In this document: positions 13,661 through 27,572 of the stretch, one piece after another
Layout: each line of letters starts with the position of its first letter
Position numbering within the stretch: the first letter of the stretch is position 1
From: Archivesica marissinica
Taxonomy: Eukaryota; Mollusca; Bivalvia; Venerida; Vesicomyidae
Length of the DNA: 64,000 nt
Assembly: GCA_014843695.1 (NCBI GenBank)
Contig: CM026390.1
Location: 14,081,318-14,145,317, forward strand
Direction of reading: 5' to 3'
The notes under the pieces: generated by a model
Seen by the model: the letters and a program-made list of their open reading frames with translations, nothing else
What the model was told of the DNA's origin: nothing
Databases searched by the model: none
Position numbers and translations under genes: made by a program

Positions 13661-16600
13661 GGTGGCTAAACTGTCATACAATGAATACTTGATGCTTAAC
13701 GATCTGCACACCATTTAAGTCAGGTGACTAAATTGTCATCTAAAGCACAATTGAGGCTTAACTATCTGCACACCATTGAAGTCAGGTGGCTAAACTGTCA
13801 TACAATGCACACTTGAGGCTTATCTCTATGCACACCATTTAAGTCAAGTGACTAAATTGTCATCTAAAGCACACTTGAGGCATAACTATCTGCACACCAT
13901 TGAAGTCAGATGGGTAAACTGTCATATAATGCACACTTGATGCTTAAATGTCTGCACACCATTCAAGTCTGGTGACTACATTGTCATCTAAAGCACACTT
14001 GAGGCTTAACTATCTGCACATCATTGAAGTCAGGTGGCTAAACTGTCATACAATGCACACTTGATGCTTAACTGTCTGCACACCATTGTAGTCAGGTGAC
14101 TAAATTGTCATCTAAAGCACACTTGAGGCTTAACTCTCTGCACACCAGTGAAGTCAGGTGGCTAAACTGTCGTACAATGCACACTTGATACTTAACTGTC
14201 TGCAAACCATTGAAGTCAGGTGACTAAATTGTCATCTAAAGCACACTTGAGGCGTATATGTATGTACACCATTGAAGTCAGGTGGCTAAACTGACATACA
14301 ATGAACATTTGATGCTTAACTGTCTTCGCACCATTGAAGTCAGGTGACTAAATTGTCATCTAAAGCATACTTGGGACTTATTGATCTGCACACCATTGAA
14401 GTCAGGTGGCTAAACTGTCATACAATGCACACTTGATGCTTAACTGTCTTCGCACCATTGAAGTCAGGTGACTAAATTGTCATCTAATGCACACTTGGGG
14501 CTTAACTGTCTGCACACCATTGAAGTTAGGTGGCTAAACTGTCATACAATGCACACTTGATGCTTAACTCTCTGCACACCAGTGAAATCTGGTGGCTAAA
14601 CTGTCATACAATGCACACTTGATGCTTAACTGTCTGCACACCATTTAAGTCAGGTGACTAAATTGTCATCTAATGCACACTTGAGGCTTAACTATCTGCA
14701 CACCATTTAAGTCAGGTGACTAAATTGTCATCTAAGGCACACTTGAGGCTTATCTATCTGCACACCATTGAAGTCAGGTGGGTACACTGTCATACAATGC
14801 ACATTTGATGCTTAACTTTCTGCACACCATTTAAGTCTGGTGACTAAATTGTCATCTAAAGCACACTTGAGGCTTAACTATCTGCACACCAGTGAAGTCA
14901 GGTGGCTAAACTGTCATACAATGCACAATTGATACTTAACTGTCTGCACACCATTGAAGTCAGGTGACTAAATTGTCATCTAAAGCACACTTGAGGCGTA
15001 AATGTATGTACACCATTGAAGTCAGGTGGCTAAACTGACATACAATGAACATTTGATGCTTAACTCTCTGCACACCATTTAAGTCAGGTGACTAAATTGT
15101 CATCTAATGCACACTTGAGGCTTAACTATCTGCACACCATTGAAGTCAGGTGGCTAAATTGTCATACAATGCACACTTGATGCTTAACTGTCTGCACACC
15201 ATTTAAGTCAGGTGGCTAAATTGTCATCTAAAGCACACCTTGGACTTATTTATCTGCACACCATTCAAGTCAGGTGGCTAAACTGTCATACAAAGCACAC
15301 TTGATGCTTAACTCTCTGCACACCATTGAAGTCAAGTGACTAAATTGTCATCTAAAGCACACTTGAGGCTTAACTATCTGCAAACCATTTAAGTCAGGTG
15401 ACTAAATTGTCATCTAAAGCACACTTGAGGCTTAACTATCGGTACACCATTGAAGTCAGGTGGCTAAATTGTCATCTAAATCATACTTGGGAGTTATTGA
15501 TCTGCACACCATTGAAGTCAGGTGGCTAAACTGTCATACAATGCACACTTGATGCTTAACTGTCTTCGCACCATTGAAGTCAGGTGACTAAATTGTCATC
15601 TAAAGCATACTTGATGCTTAACTGTCTGCACACCATTGAAGTCAGGTGACTAAATTGTCATCTATTGCACACTTGGGGCTTAACTCTCTGCACACCATTG
15701 AAGTTAGGTGGCTATACTGTCATACAATGCACACTTGATGCTTAACTCTCTGCATACCATTGAAGTCTGGTGACTACATTGTCATCTAAAGCACACTTGG
15801 CTTACTATCTGCACACCATTGAAGTCAGGTGGCTAAACTGTCATACAATGCACACTTGATGCTTAACTGTCTGCACACCATTTAAGTCAGGTGACTAAAT
15901 TGTCATCTAAAGCACACTTGAGGCTTAACTATCTGCACACCATTGAAGTCAGGTGGGTACACTGTCATACAATGCACACTTGATGCTTAACTCTCTGCAC
16001 ACCAGTGAAATCTGGTGGCTAAACTGTCATACAATGCTCACTTGATGCTTAACTTTCTGCACACCATTTAAGTCTGGTGACTACATTGTCATCTAAAGCA
16101 CACTTGAGGCTTAACAATCTGCACACCATTTAAGTCAGGTGACTAAATTGTCATCTAAAGCACACTTGAGGCTTAACTATCTGCACACCATTGAAGTCAG
16201 GTGGCTAAACTGTCATACAATGCACACTTGATGCTTAACTGTCTGCACACCATTGAAGTCAGGTGACTAAATTGTCATCTAAAGCACACTTGAGGCTAAC
16301 TATCTGCACACCATTGAAGTCAGGTGGCTAAATTGTCATCTAAAGCACACTTGTGGCTTACTGATCTGCACACCATTGAAGTCAGGTGGCTAAACTGTCA
16401 TATACATGACACTGAGGCTTAACTATCTGCACACCATGAAGTCAGGTGGCTAAACTGTCATACAATGCACACTTGATGCTTAACTGTCTGCACACAATTG
16501 AAGTCAGGTGACTAAATTGTCATCTAAAGCACACTTGAGGCTTAACTATCTGTACACCATTGAAGTCAGGTGGCTAAATTGTCATATAAAGCATACTTGT

Positions 16601-19556
16601 GACTTAATGATCTGCACACCATTGAAGTCAGGTGGCTAAACTGTCATACAATGCACACTTGATGCTTAACTCTCTGCACACCAGTGAAATCTGGTGGCTA
16701 AACTGTCATACAATGCACACTTGATGCTTAACTGTCTGCACACCATTTTAGTCAGGTGGCTAAACTGTCATACAATGCACACTTGATGCTTAACTGGCTG
16801 CACATATTTTAAGTCAGGTGGCTAAATTGTCATCTAAGGCACACTTGGGACTTATTTATCTGCACACCATTCAAGTCAGGTGGCTAAACTGTCATACAAA
16901 ACACACTTGATGCTAAACTCTCTGCACGCCATTGAAGTCAGGTCACTAAATGGTCATCTAAAGCACACTTGAGGCTTAACTCTCTGCAAACCATTGAAGT
17001 CAGGTGACTAAATTGTCATCTAAAGCACACTTGAGGCTTAATTATCGGTACACCATTGAAGTCAGGTGGCTAAATTGTCATCTAAAGCATACTTTGGACT
17101 TATTGATCTGCACACCATTGAAGTCAGGTGGCTAAACTGTCATACAATGAATACTTGATGCTTAACGATCTGCACACCATTTAAGTCTGGTGACTAAATT
17201 GTCATCTAAAGCACAATTGAGGCTTAACTATCTGCACACCATTGAAGTCAGGTGGCTAAACTGCCATACAATGCACACTTGATGCTTATCTCTCTGCACA
17301 CCATTTAAGTCAAGTGACTAAATTGTCATCTAAAGCACACTTGAGGCATAACTATCTGCACACCATTGAAGTCAGATGGGTAAACTGTCATATAATGCAC
17401 ACTTGATGCTTAAATGTCTGCACACCATTCAAGTCTGGTGACTACATTGTCATCTAAAGCACACTTGAGGCTTAACTATCTGCACATCATTGAAGTCAGG
17501 TGGCTAAACGGTCATACAATGCACACTTGATGCTTAACTGTCTGCACACCATTGAAGTCAGGTGACTAAATTGTCATCTAAGGCACACTTGAGGCTTAAC
17601 TCTCTGCACACCATTTAAGTCAGGTGACTAAATTGTCACTTGAGGCTTAACTGTCTGCACACCATTCAAGTCAGGTGGCTAAACTGTCATACAAAGCACA
17701 CTTGATGCTTAACTCTCTGCACACTGTTGAAGTCAGGTGACTCAATTGTCATCTAAAGCACACTTGAGGCTTAACTAGCTGCAAACCATTTAAGTCAGGT
17801 GACTAAATTGTCATCTAAAGCACACTTGAGGCTAAACTATCGGTACACCATTGAAGTCAGGTGGCTAAATTGTCATCTAAAGCATACTTGGGACTTATTG
17901 ATCTGCACACCATTGACGTCAGGTGGCTAAACTGTCATACAATGCACACTTGATGCTTAACTGTCTTAGCACCATTGAAGTCAGGTGACTAAATTGACAT
18001 CTAAAGCACACTTGGGGCTTAACTCTCTGCACACCATTGAAGTCTGGTGACTACATTGTCATCTAAAGCACACTTGAGGCTTAACTATCTGCACACCATT
18101 GAGGTCAGGTGGTTAAACTGCCATACAATGCACACTTGATGCTTAACTTTCTGCACACCATTTAAGTCTGGTGACTAAATTGTCATCTAAAGCACAACTG
18201 AGGCTTAACTATCTGCACACCATTGAAGTCAGGTGGCTAAACTGTCATACAATGCGCACTTGGTGCCTAACTGTCTGCACACCATTTAAGTCAGGTGGCT
18301 AAATTGTCATCTAAAGCACACTTGAGGCTTAACTCTCGGTACACCATTGAAGTCAGGTGGCTAAATTGTCATCTAAAGCATACTTGGGACTTATTGATCT
18401 GCACACCATTGAAGTCAGGTGGCTAAACTGTCATACAATGCACACTTGATGCTTAACTGTCTTCGCACCATTGAAGTCAGGTGACTAAATTGTCATCTAA
18501 AGCACACTTGGGGCTTAACTCTCTGCACACCATTGAAGTTAGGTGGCTAAACTGTATTACAATGCACACTTGATGCTTACTGTCTGCACACCAGTGAAAT
18601 CAGGTGGCTAAACTGTCATAAAATGCACACTTGATGCTTAACTGTCTGCACACCATTTAAGTCTGGTGACTACATTGTCATCTAATGCACACTTGAGGCT
18701 TAACTATCTGCACACCATTGAAGTCAGGTGGGTAAACTGTCATACAATGCACACTTGATGCTTAACTCTCTGCACACCATTTAAGTCTGGTGACTACATT
18801 GTCATCTAAAGCACACTTGAGGCTTAACTATCTGCACACCATTGAAGTCAGGTGGGTACACTGTCATACCATGCACACTTGATGCTTAACTGTCTGCACA
18901 CCATTGAAGTCAGGTGACTCAATTGTCATCTAAAGCACACTTGAGGCATAAATGTATGTACAACATTGAAGTCAGGTGGCTAAACTGACATACAATGCAC
19001 ATTTGATGCTTAACTCTCTGCACACCATTTAAGTCAGGTGACAAAATTATCATCTAAAGCACAACTGAGGCTTAACTATCTGCACACCATTGAAGTCAGG
19101 TGGCTAAACTGTCATACAATGCACACTTGGTGCTTAACTCTCTGCACACCATTTAAGTCAGGTGGCTAAATTGTCATCTAAAGCACACTTGGGACTTATT
19201 TATCTGCACACCATTGAAGTCAGGTGGCTAAACTGTCATACAAAGCAAACTTGATGCTTAACTCTCTGTACACCATTGAAGTCAGTTGACTAAATTGTCA
19301 TCTAAAGCACACTTGAGGCTTAACTATCTGCACACCATTTAATTCAGGTGACTAAATTGTCATCTAAAGCACACTTGAGGCTTAACTATCTGCACACCAT
19401 TGAAGTCAGGTGGCTAAATTGTCATCTAAAGCATACTTGGGACTTATTTATCTGCACACCATTGAAGTCAGGTGGCTAAACTGTCATCTAAAGCATACTT
19501 GGGACTTATTTATCTGCACACCATTGAAGTCAGGTGGCTAAACTGTCATACAATGC
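13661..19556. repeat. 62-bp satellite array, zone III
   Basis: Here two unit classes alternate clearly. A: gtggctaaactgtcatacaa with cttgatgctt and actgtctgc. B: gtgactaaattgtcatctaa with cttgaggctt and actatctgc. A third class, C (gtggctaaattgtcatctaa with cttgggactt and attgatc or atttatc), gives A-B-C trimers of 186 bp. Units before a B unit often end ccatttaagt, while those before A or C end ccattgaagt, so the classes are linked across unit borders. A block near 13661-13990, marked by caatgaatacttgatg, returns near 17130-17460. One unit at about 17632 has lost 11 bp. The zone runs into the N gap. Confidence 0.95.
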
Positions 19557-20556
19557 NNNNNNNNNNNNNNNNNNNNNNNNNNNNNNNNNNNNNNNNNNNN
19601 NNNNNNNNNNNNNNNNNNNNNNNNNNNNNNNNNNNNNNNNNNNNNNNNNNNNNNNNNNNNNNNNNNNNNNNNNNNNNNNNNNNNNNNNNNNNNNNNNNNN
19701 NNNNNNNNNNNNNNNNNNNNNNNNNNNNNNNNNNNNNNNNNNNNNNNNNNNNNNNNNNNNNNNNNNNNNNNNNNNNNNNNNNNNNNNNNNNNNNNNNNNN
19801 NNNNNNNNNNNNNNNNNNNNNNNNNNNNNNNNNNNNNNNNNNNNNNNNNNNNNNNNNNNNNNNNNNNNNNNNNNNNNNNNNNNNNNNNNNNNNNNNNNNN
19901 NNNNNNNNNNNNNNNNNNNNNNNNNNNNNNNNNNNNNNNNNNNNNNNNNNNNNNNNNNNNNNNNNNNNNNNNNNNNNNNNNNNNNNNNNNNNNNNNNNNN
20001 NNNNNNNNNNNNNNNNNNNNNNNNNNNNNNNNNNNNNNNNNNNNNNNNNNNNNNNNNNNNNNNNNNNNNNNNNNNNNNNNNNNNNNNNNNNNNNNNNNNN
20101 NNNNNNNNNNNNNNNNNNNNNNNNNNNNNNNNNNNNNNNNNNNNNNNNNNNNNNNNNNNNNNNNNNNNNNNNNNNNNNNNNNNNNNNNNNNNNNNNNNNN
20201 NNNNNNNNNNNNNNNNNNNNNNNNNNNNNNNNNNNNNNNNNNNNNNNNNNNNNNNNNNNNNNNNNNNNNNNNNNNNNNNNNNNNNNNNNNNNNNNNNNNN
20301 NNNNNNNNNNNNNNNNNNNNNNNNNNNNNNNNNNNNNNNNNNNNNNNNNNNNNNNNNNNNNNNNNNNNNNNNNNNNNNNNNNNNNNNNNNNNNNNNNNNN
20401 NNNNNNNNNNNNNNNNNNNNNNNNNNNNNNNNNNNNNNNNNNNNNNNNNNNNNNNNNNNNNNNNNNNNNNNNNNNNNNNNNNNNNNNNNNNNNNNNNNNN
20501 NNNNNNNNNNNNNNNNNNNNNNNNNNNNNNNNNNNNNNNNNNNNNNNNNNNNNNNN
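19557..20556. other. Assembly gap, exactly 1000 N
   Basis: There are 1000 consecutive N inside the satellite. The last unit before the gap starts at 19529, and the first after it, judged from its gtggcc, would start at 20552. The difference is 1023 bp, or 16.5 units, so a gap of 1000 does not keep the 62-bp phase and is probably a placeholder. Any open reading frame spanning it is an artefact. Confidence 1.
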
Positions 20557-23500
20557 GTGGCCAAATTGTCATCTAAAGTCACACTTGGGACTTATTTATC
20601 TGCATACCATTGAAGTCAGGTGGCTAACCTGTCATACAATGCACACTTGATGCTTAACTGTCTGCACACCATTGAAGTCAGGTGACTAAATTGTCATCTA
20701 AAGTACACTTGAGGCTTAACTATCTGCACACCAATTAAGTCAGGTGACTAAATTGTCATCTAAAGCACACTTGAGGCTTATCTATCTGCACACCATTGAA
20801 GTCAGGTGGCTGAACTGTCATACGATGCACACTTGATGCTTAACTGTCTGCACACCATTTAAGTCAGGTGACTAAATTGTCATCTGAAGCACACTTGAGG
20901 CTTAACTCTCTGCACACCAATGAAGTCAGGTGGCTAAACTGTCATACAATGCACACTTGATGCTTAACTCTCTGCACACAATTTAAGTCAGGTGACTTAA
21001 TTGTCATCTAAAGCACACTTGAGGCTTAACTATCTGCACACCATTGAAATCAGGCGGGTAAACTCTCGTACAATACACACTTGATGCTTAACTTTCTGCA
21101 CACCATTTAAGTCTGCTGAATAAATTGACATCTAAAGCACACTTGAATCTTAACTATCTGCACACCATTGAAGTCAGGTGGCTTAACTGTCATACAATGC
21201 ACAAGTGATGCTTAACTGTCTGCACATCATTGAAATCAGGTGACTAAATTGTCATCTAAAGCACACTTGAGGCTTAACTATCTGCACACCATTGAAATCA
21301 GGCGGGTAAACTCTCGTACAATACACACTTGATGCTTAACTTTCTGCACACCATTTAAGTCTGCTGACTAAATTGACATCTAAAGCACACTTGAATCTTA
21401 ACTATCTGCACACCATTGAAGTCAGGTGGCTTAACTATCATACAATGCACAAGTGATGCTTAACTATCTGCACACCATTGAAATCAGGTGACTAAATTGT
21501 CATCTAAAGCACACTTGAGGCTTCACTCTCTGCACACCATTGAAGTCAGGTGGCTATATTGTCATCTAAAGCACACTTGGGACTTATTTATCTGCATACC
21601 ATTGAAGTCAGGTGGCTAAACTGTCATACAATGCACACTTGATGCTTAACTCTCTGCACACCATTTAAGTCAGGTGACTAAATTGTCATCTAAAGCACAC
21701 ATGAGGCTTAACTATCTGCACACCATTGAAATCAGATGGGTAAACTCTCGTACAATGCACACTTATTACTTACCGTTCTGCACACCATTTAAGTCTGGTG
21801 ACTAAATTGACATCTAAAGCACACTTGAAGCTTAACTATCTGCACACCATTGAAGTCAGGTGGATTAACTGTCATACAATGCACAAGTGATGCTTAACTG
21901 TCTGCACATCATTGAAATCAGGTGACTAAATTGTCATCTAAAGCACACTTGAGGCTTAACTCTCTGCACACCATTGAAGTCAGGTGACTAAATTGTCATC
22001 TAAATCACACTTGAGGCTTAACTATCTGCACACCATTGAAGTCAGGTGGCTAAACTGTCATACAATGCACACTTGATGCTTATTTGTCTGCACACCATTG
22101 AAGACAGGTGATTAAAGTGTAATACAATGCACACTTGATGCTTAACTTTCTGTACACCATTGAAGTCAGGTGGCCAAATTGTCATCTAAAGCACACTTGG
22201 GACTTATTTATCTGCATACCATTGAAGTCATGTGGCTAAACTGTCATACAATGCACACTTGATGCTTAACTCTCTGCACACAATTTAAGTCAGGTGACTT
22301 AATTGTCATCTAAAGCACACTTGAGGCTTAACTATCTGCACACCATTGAAATCAGGCGGGTAAACTCTCGTACAATACACACTTGATGCTTATCTTTCTG
22401 CACACCATTTAAGTCTGCTGACTAAATTGACATCTAAAGCACACTTGAATCTTAGCTATCTGCACACCATTGAAGTCAGGTGGCTTAACTATCATACAAT
22501 GCACAAGTGATGCTTAACTCTCTGCACACCATTGAAATCAGGTGACTAAATTGTCATCAAAAGCACACTTGAGGCTTCACTCTCTGCACACCATTGAAGT
22601 CAGGTGGCTATATTGTCATCTAAAGCACACTTGGGACTTATTTATCTGCATACCATTGAAGTCAGGTGGCAAACATGTCATACAATGCAAACTTGATCCT
22701 TAACTATCTGCACACCATTTAAGTCAGGTGACTAAATTGTCATCTAAAGCACACTTGAGGCTTAACTATCTGCACACCAATGAAGTCACGTGGTTAAACT
22801 GTCATACAATTCACACTTGATGCTTAACTCTCTGCACACCATTTTAGTCAGGTGACTAATTTGTCATCTAAAGCACTCTTGAGGCTTAACTATCTGCACA
22901 CCATTGAAGTCAGGTGGCTAAATTGTCATCTAAAGCACACTTGGGACTTATTTATCTGCATACCATTGAAGTCAGGTGGCTAAACTGTCATACAATGCAC
23001 AATTGATGCTTAACTCTCTGCATACCATTTAAGTCAAGTGACTAAATTGTCATCTAAAGCACACTTGAGGCTTAACTATCTGCACACCAATGAAGTCACG
23101 TGGTTAAACTGTCATACAATTCACACTTGATGCTTAACTCTCTGCACACCATTTAAGTCAGGTGACTAATTTGTCATCTAAAGCACACTTGAGGCTTAAC
23201 TATCTGCACACCATAGAAGTCAGGTGGCTAAATTGTCATCTAAAGCACACTTGGGACTTATTTATCTGCATACCATTGAAGTCAGCTGGCTAAACTGTCA
23301 TACAATGCACACTTGATGCTTAACTCTCTGCACACCATTTAAGTCAGGTGACTAAATTGTCATCAAAAGCACACTTGAGGCTTAACTATCTGCACACCAT
23401 TGAAATCAGATGGGTAAACTCTCGTACAATGCACACTTATTACTTACCTTTCTGCACACCATTTAAGTCTGGTGACTAAATTGACATCTAAAGCACACTT

Positions 23501-26500
23501 GAAGCTTAACTATCTGCACACCATTGAAGTCAGGTGGCTTAACTGTCATACAATGCACAAGTGATGCTTAACTGTCTGCACATCATTGAAATCAGGTGAC
23601 TAAATTGTCATCTAAAGCACACTTGAGGCTTAACTATCTGCTCACCATTGAAGTCAGGTGACTAAATTGTCATCTAAATCACACTTGAGGCTTAACTATC
23701 TGCACACCATTGAAGTCAGGTGGCTAAACTGTCATACAATGCACACTTGATGCTTATTTGTCTGCACACCATTGAAAACAGGTGATTAAAGTGTTATACA
23801 ATGCACACATGATGCTTAACCTTCTGTACACCATTGAAGTCAGGTGGCCAAATTGTCATCTAAAGTCACACTTGGGACTTATTTATCTGCATACCATTGA
23901 AGTCAGGTGGCTAAACTGTCATACAATGCACACTTGATGCTTAACTGTCTGCACACCATTTAAGTCAGGTGACTAAATTGTCATCTAAAGTACACTTGAT
24001 GCTTAACTCTCTGCACACCATTGAAATCGGGTGACTAAAATGTCATCTAAATTACACTTGAGGCTTAACTATCTGCACACCATTTAAGTCAGGTGACTAA
24101 ATTTTCATCTAAGACACACTTGGGACTTATTTATCTGCACACCATTGAAGTCAGGTGGCTAAACTGTCATACAATGCACACTTGATGCTTTACTGTCTGC
24201 ACACCATTTAAGTTAGATGACTAAATTGTCATCTAAAGCACACTTGCTGCTTAACTATCTGCACACCATTGAAGTCAGTTGGCTAAATTGTCATCTAAAG
24301 CACATTTGGGACTTATTTATCTGCACACCACTGAAGTCAGGTGGCTAAGCTGTCATACAAAGCACACTTGATGCTTAACTCTCTGCACACCATTTAAGTC
24401 TGGTGACTAAATTGTCATCTAAAGCACAATTGAGGCTTAACTATTTGCACACCATTGAAGTCAGGTGGCTAAATTGTCATCAAAAGCACACTTGGGACTT
24501 ATTTATCTGCACACCATTGAAGTCAGGGGGCTAATCTGTCATACAATGCACACTTGATGCTTAACTGTCTGCACACCATTGAAGTCAGTTTACTAAATTG
24601 TCATACAATGCACATTTGATGCTTAACTGTCTGCACATCATTGAAGTCAGGTGACTAAATTGTCATCTAAAGCACACTTGAGACTTAACTATCTGCACAC
24701 CATTGAAGTCAGGTGGCTAAATTGTCATCTAAAGCACACTTGGGACTTATTTTTCTGCACACCATTGAAGTCATGTGGCTAAACTGGCATACAATGCACA
24801 CTTGATGCTTAACTGTCTGCACACCATTGAAGTCAGGTGACTAAATTGTCATCTAAAGTACACTTGAGGCTTATCTATCTGCACACCAATTAAGTCAGGT
24901 GACTAAATTGTCATCTAAAGCACACTTGAGTCTTAACTCTCTGCACACCATTGAAATCAGGTGGGTAAGCTCTCGTACAATGCACACTTGATACTTAACT
25001 TTCTGCACACCATTTAAGTCTGGTGACTAAATTGACATCTAAAGCACACTTGAAGCTTAACTATCTGCATACCATTGAAGTCAGGTGGCTTAACTGTCAT
25101 ACAATGCACAATCGATGCTTATCTGTCTGCACACCATTGAAATCAGGTGACTAAATTGTCATCTAAAGCACACTTGAGGCTTAACTATCTGCAAACCATT
25201 GAAGTCAGGTGGCTAAACTGTCATACAATGCACACTTGATGCTTAACTGTCTGCACACCATTGAAATCAGGTGACTAAAATGTCATCTAAAGTACACTTG
25301 AGGCTTAACTATCTGCACACCATTTAAGTCAGGTGACTAAATTGTCATCTAAATAACACTTGAGGCTTAACTATCTGCACACCATTGAAGTCAGGTGCCT
25401 AAAATGTCGTACATTGCACACTTGATGCATAACTATCTGCACACCATTGAAGTCAGGTGACTAAATTGTCATCTAAGACACACTTGGGACTTATTTATCT
25501 GCACACCAATGCAGTCAGGTGGCTAAACTGTCATACAATGCACACTTGATGCTTAACTGTCTGCACACCATTTAAGTTAGGTGACTAAATTGTCATCTAA
25601 AGCACACTTGCGGCTTAACTCTCTGCACACCATTGAAGTCAGTTGGCTAAATTGTCATCTAAAGCACATTTGGGACTTATTTATCTGCACACCACCTAGG
25701 TCAGGTGGCTAAACTGTCATACAATGCACACTTGATGCTTAACTCTCTGCACACCATTTAAGTCTGGTGACTAAATTGTCATCTAAAGCACAATTGAGGC
25801 TTAACTATTTGCACACCATTGAAGTCAGGTGGCTAAATTGTCATCAAAAGCACACTTGGGACTTATTTATCTGCACACCATTGAAGTCAGGTGGCAAACC
25901 TGTCATACAATGCACACTTGATGCTTAACTCTCTGCACACCATTTAAGTCAGGTGACTAAATTGTCATCTAAAGCACACTTGAGGCTTAACTATCTGCAC
26001 ACCAATGAAGTCACATGGTTAAACTGTCATACAATTCACACTTGATGCTTAACTCTCTGCACACCATTTAAGTCAGGTGACTAATTTGTCATCTAAAGCA
26101 CACTTGAGGCTTAACTATCTGCACACCATTGAAGTCAGGTGGCTAAATTGTCATCTAAAGCACACTTGGGACTTATTTATCTGCATACCATTGAAGTCAG
26201 GTGGCTAAACTGTCATACAATGCACACTTGATGCTTAACTCTCTGCACACCATTTAAGTCAGGTGACTAAATTGTCATCTAAAGCACACATGAGGCTTAA
26301 CTATCTGCACACCATTGAAATCAGATGGGTAAACTCTCGTACAATGCACACTTATTACTTACCTTTCTGCACACCATTTAAGTCTGGTGACTAAATTGAC
26401 ATCTAAAGCACACTTGAAGCTTAACTATCTGCACACCATTGAAGTCAGGTGGCTTAACTGTCATACAATGCACAAGTGATGCTTAACTGTCTGCACATCA

Positions 26501-27572
26501 TTGAAATCAGGTGACTAAATTGTCATCTAAAGCACACTTGATGCTTAACTCTCTGCACACCATTGAAATCGGGTGACTAAAATGTCATCTAAATTACACT
26601 TGAGGCTTAACTATCTGCACACCATTTAAGTCAGGTGACTAAATTTTCATCTAAGACACACTTGGGACTTATTTATCTGCACACCATTGAAGTCAGGTGG
26701 CTAAACTGTCATACAATGCACACTTGATGCTTAACTCTCTGCACACAATTTAAGTCAGGTGACTTAATTGTCATCTAAAGCACACTTGAGGCTTAACTAT
26801 CTGCACACCATTGAAATCAGGTGGCTAAACTGTCATACAATGCACACTTTATGCTTAACTTTCTGCACACCATTTAAGTCTGGTGACTAAATTGACATCT
26901 AAAGCACAATTGAAGCTTAACTATCTGCACACCATTGAAGTCAGGTGGCTTAACTGTCATACAATGCACAAATGATGCTTAACTGTCTGCACACCATTGA
27001 AATCAGGTGACTAAATTGTCATCTAAAGCACACTTGAGGCTTAACTATCTGCACACCATTGAAGTCAGGTGGCTAAACTGTCATACAATGCACACTTGAT
27101 GCTTAACTTTCTGCACACCATTTAAGTCTGGTGACTAAATTGACATCTAAAGCACACTTGAAGCTTAACTATCTGCACACCATTGAAGTCAAGTGGCTTA
27201 ACTGACATACAATGCACATTTGATGCTTAACTGTCTGCACACCATTGAAGACAGGTGACTAAATTGCTATACAATGCACACTTGATGCTTAACTTTCTGC
27301 ACACCATTGAAGTCAGATGGCCAAATTGTCATCAAAAGTCACACTTGGGATTTATTTATCTGCATATACTTGAAGTCAGGTGGCAAATCTGTCATACAAT
27401 GCACACTTGATGCTTAATTGTCTGCACACCATTGAAGTCAGGTGACTAAATTGTCATCTAAAGTACACTTGAGGCTTAACTTTCTGCACTCCAATTAAGT
27501 CAGGTGACTAAATTGTCATCTAAAGCACACTTGAGGCTAAACTATCTGCACACCATTGAAGTCAGGTGGCTA
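20557..27572. repeat. 62-bp satellite array, zone IV (A/B/C type)
   Basis: The satellite resumes mid-unit after the gap. A, B and C units follow each other in A-B-C trimers mixed with A-B dimers; for example, B, C, A, B follow in order around 24660-24850. Zone-specific variants recur as blocks: gaaatcaggcgggtaaactc units near 21045, 21295 and 22347, and gaaatcagatgggtaaactc units near 21727, 23401 and 26316. These mark repeated copying of groups of units. No gene or other interruption is seen. Confidence 0.95.

Noticed and set aside
19472..20650. Long open frames on both strands across the N gap
   Set aside because: They consist almost wholly of unknown bases; the visible residues are satellite.
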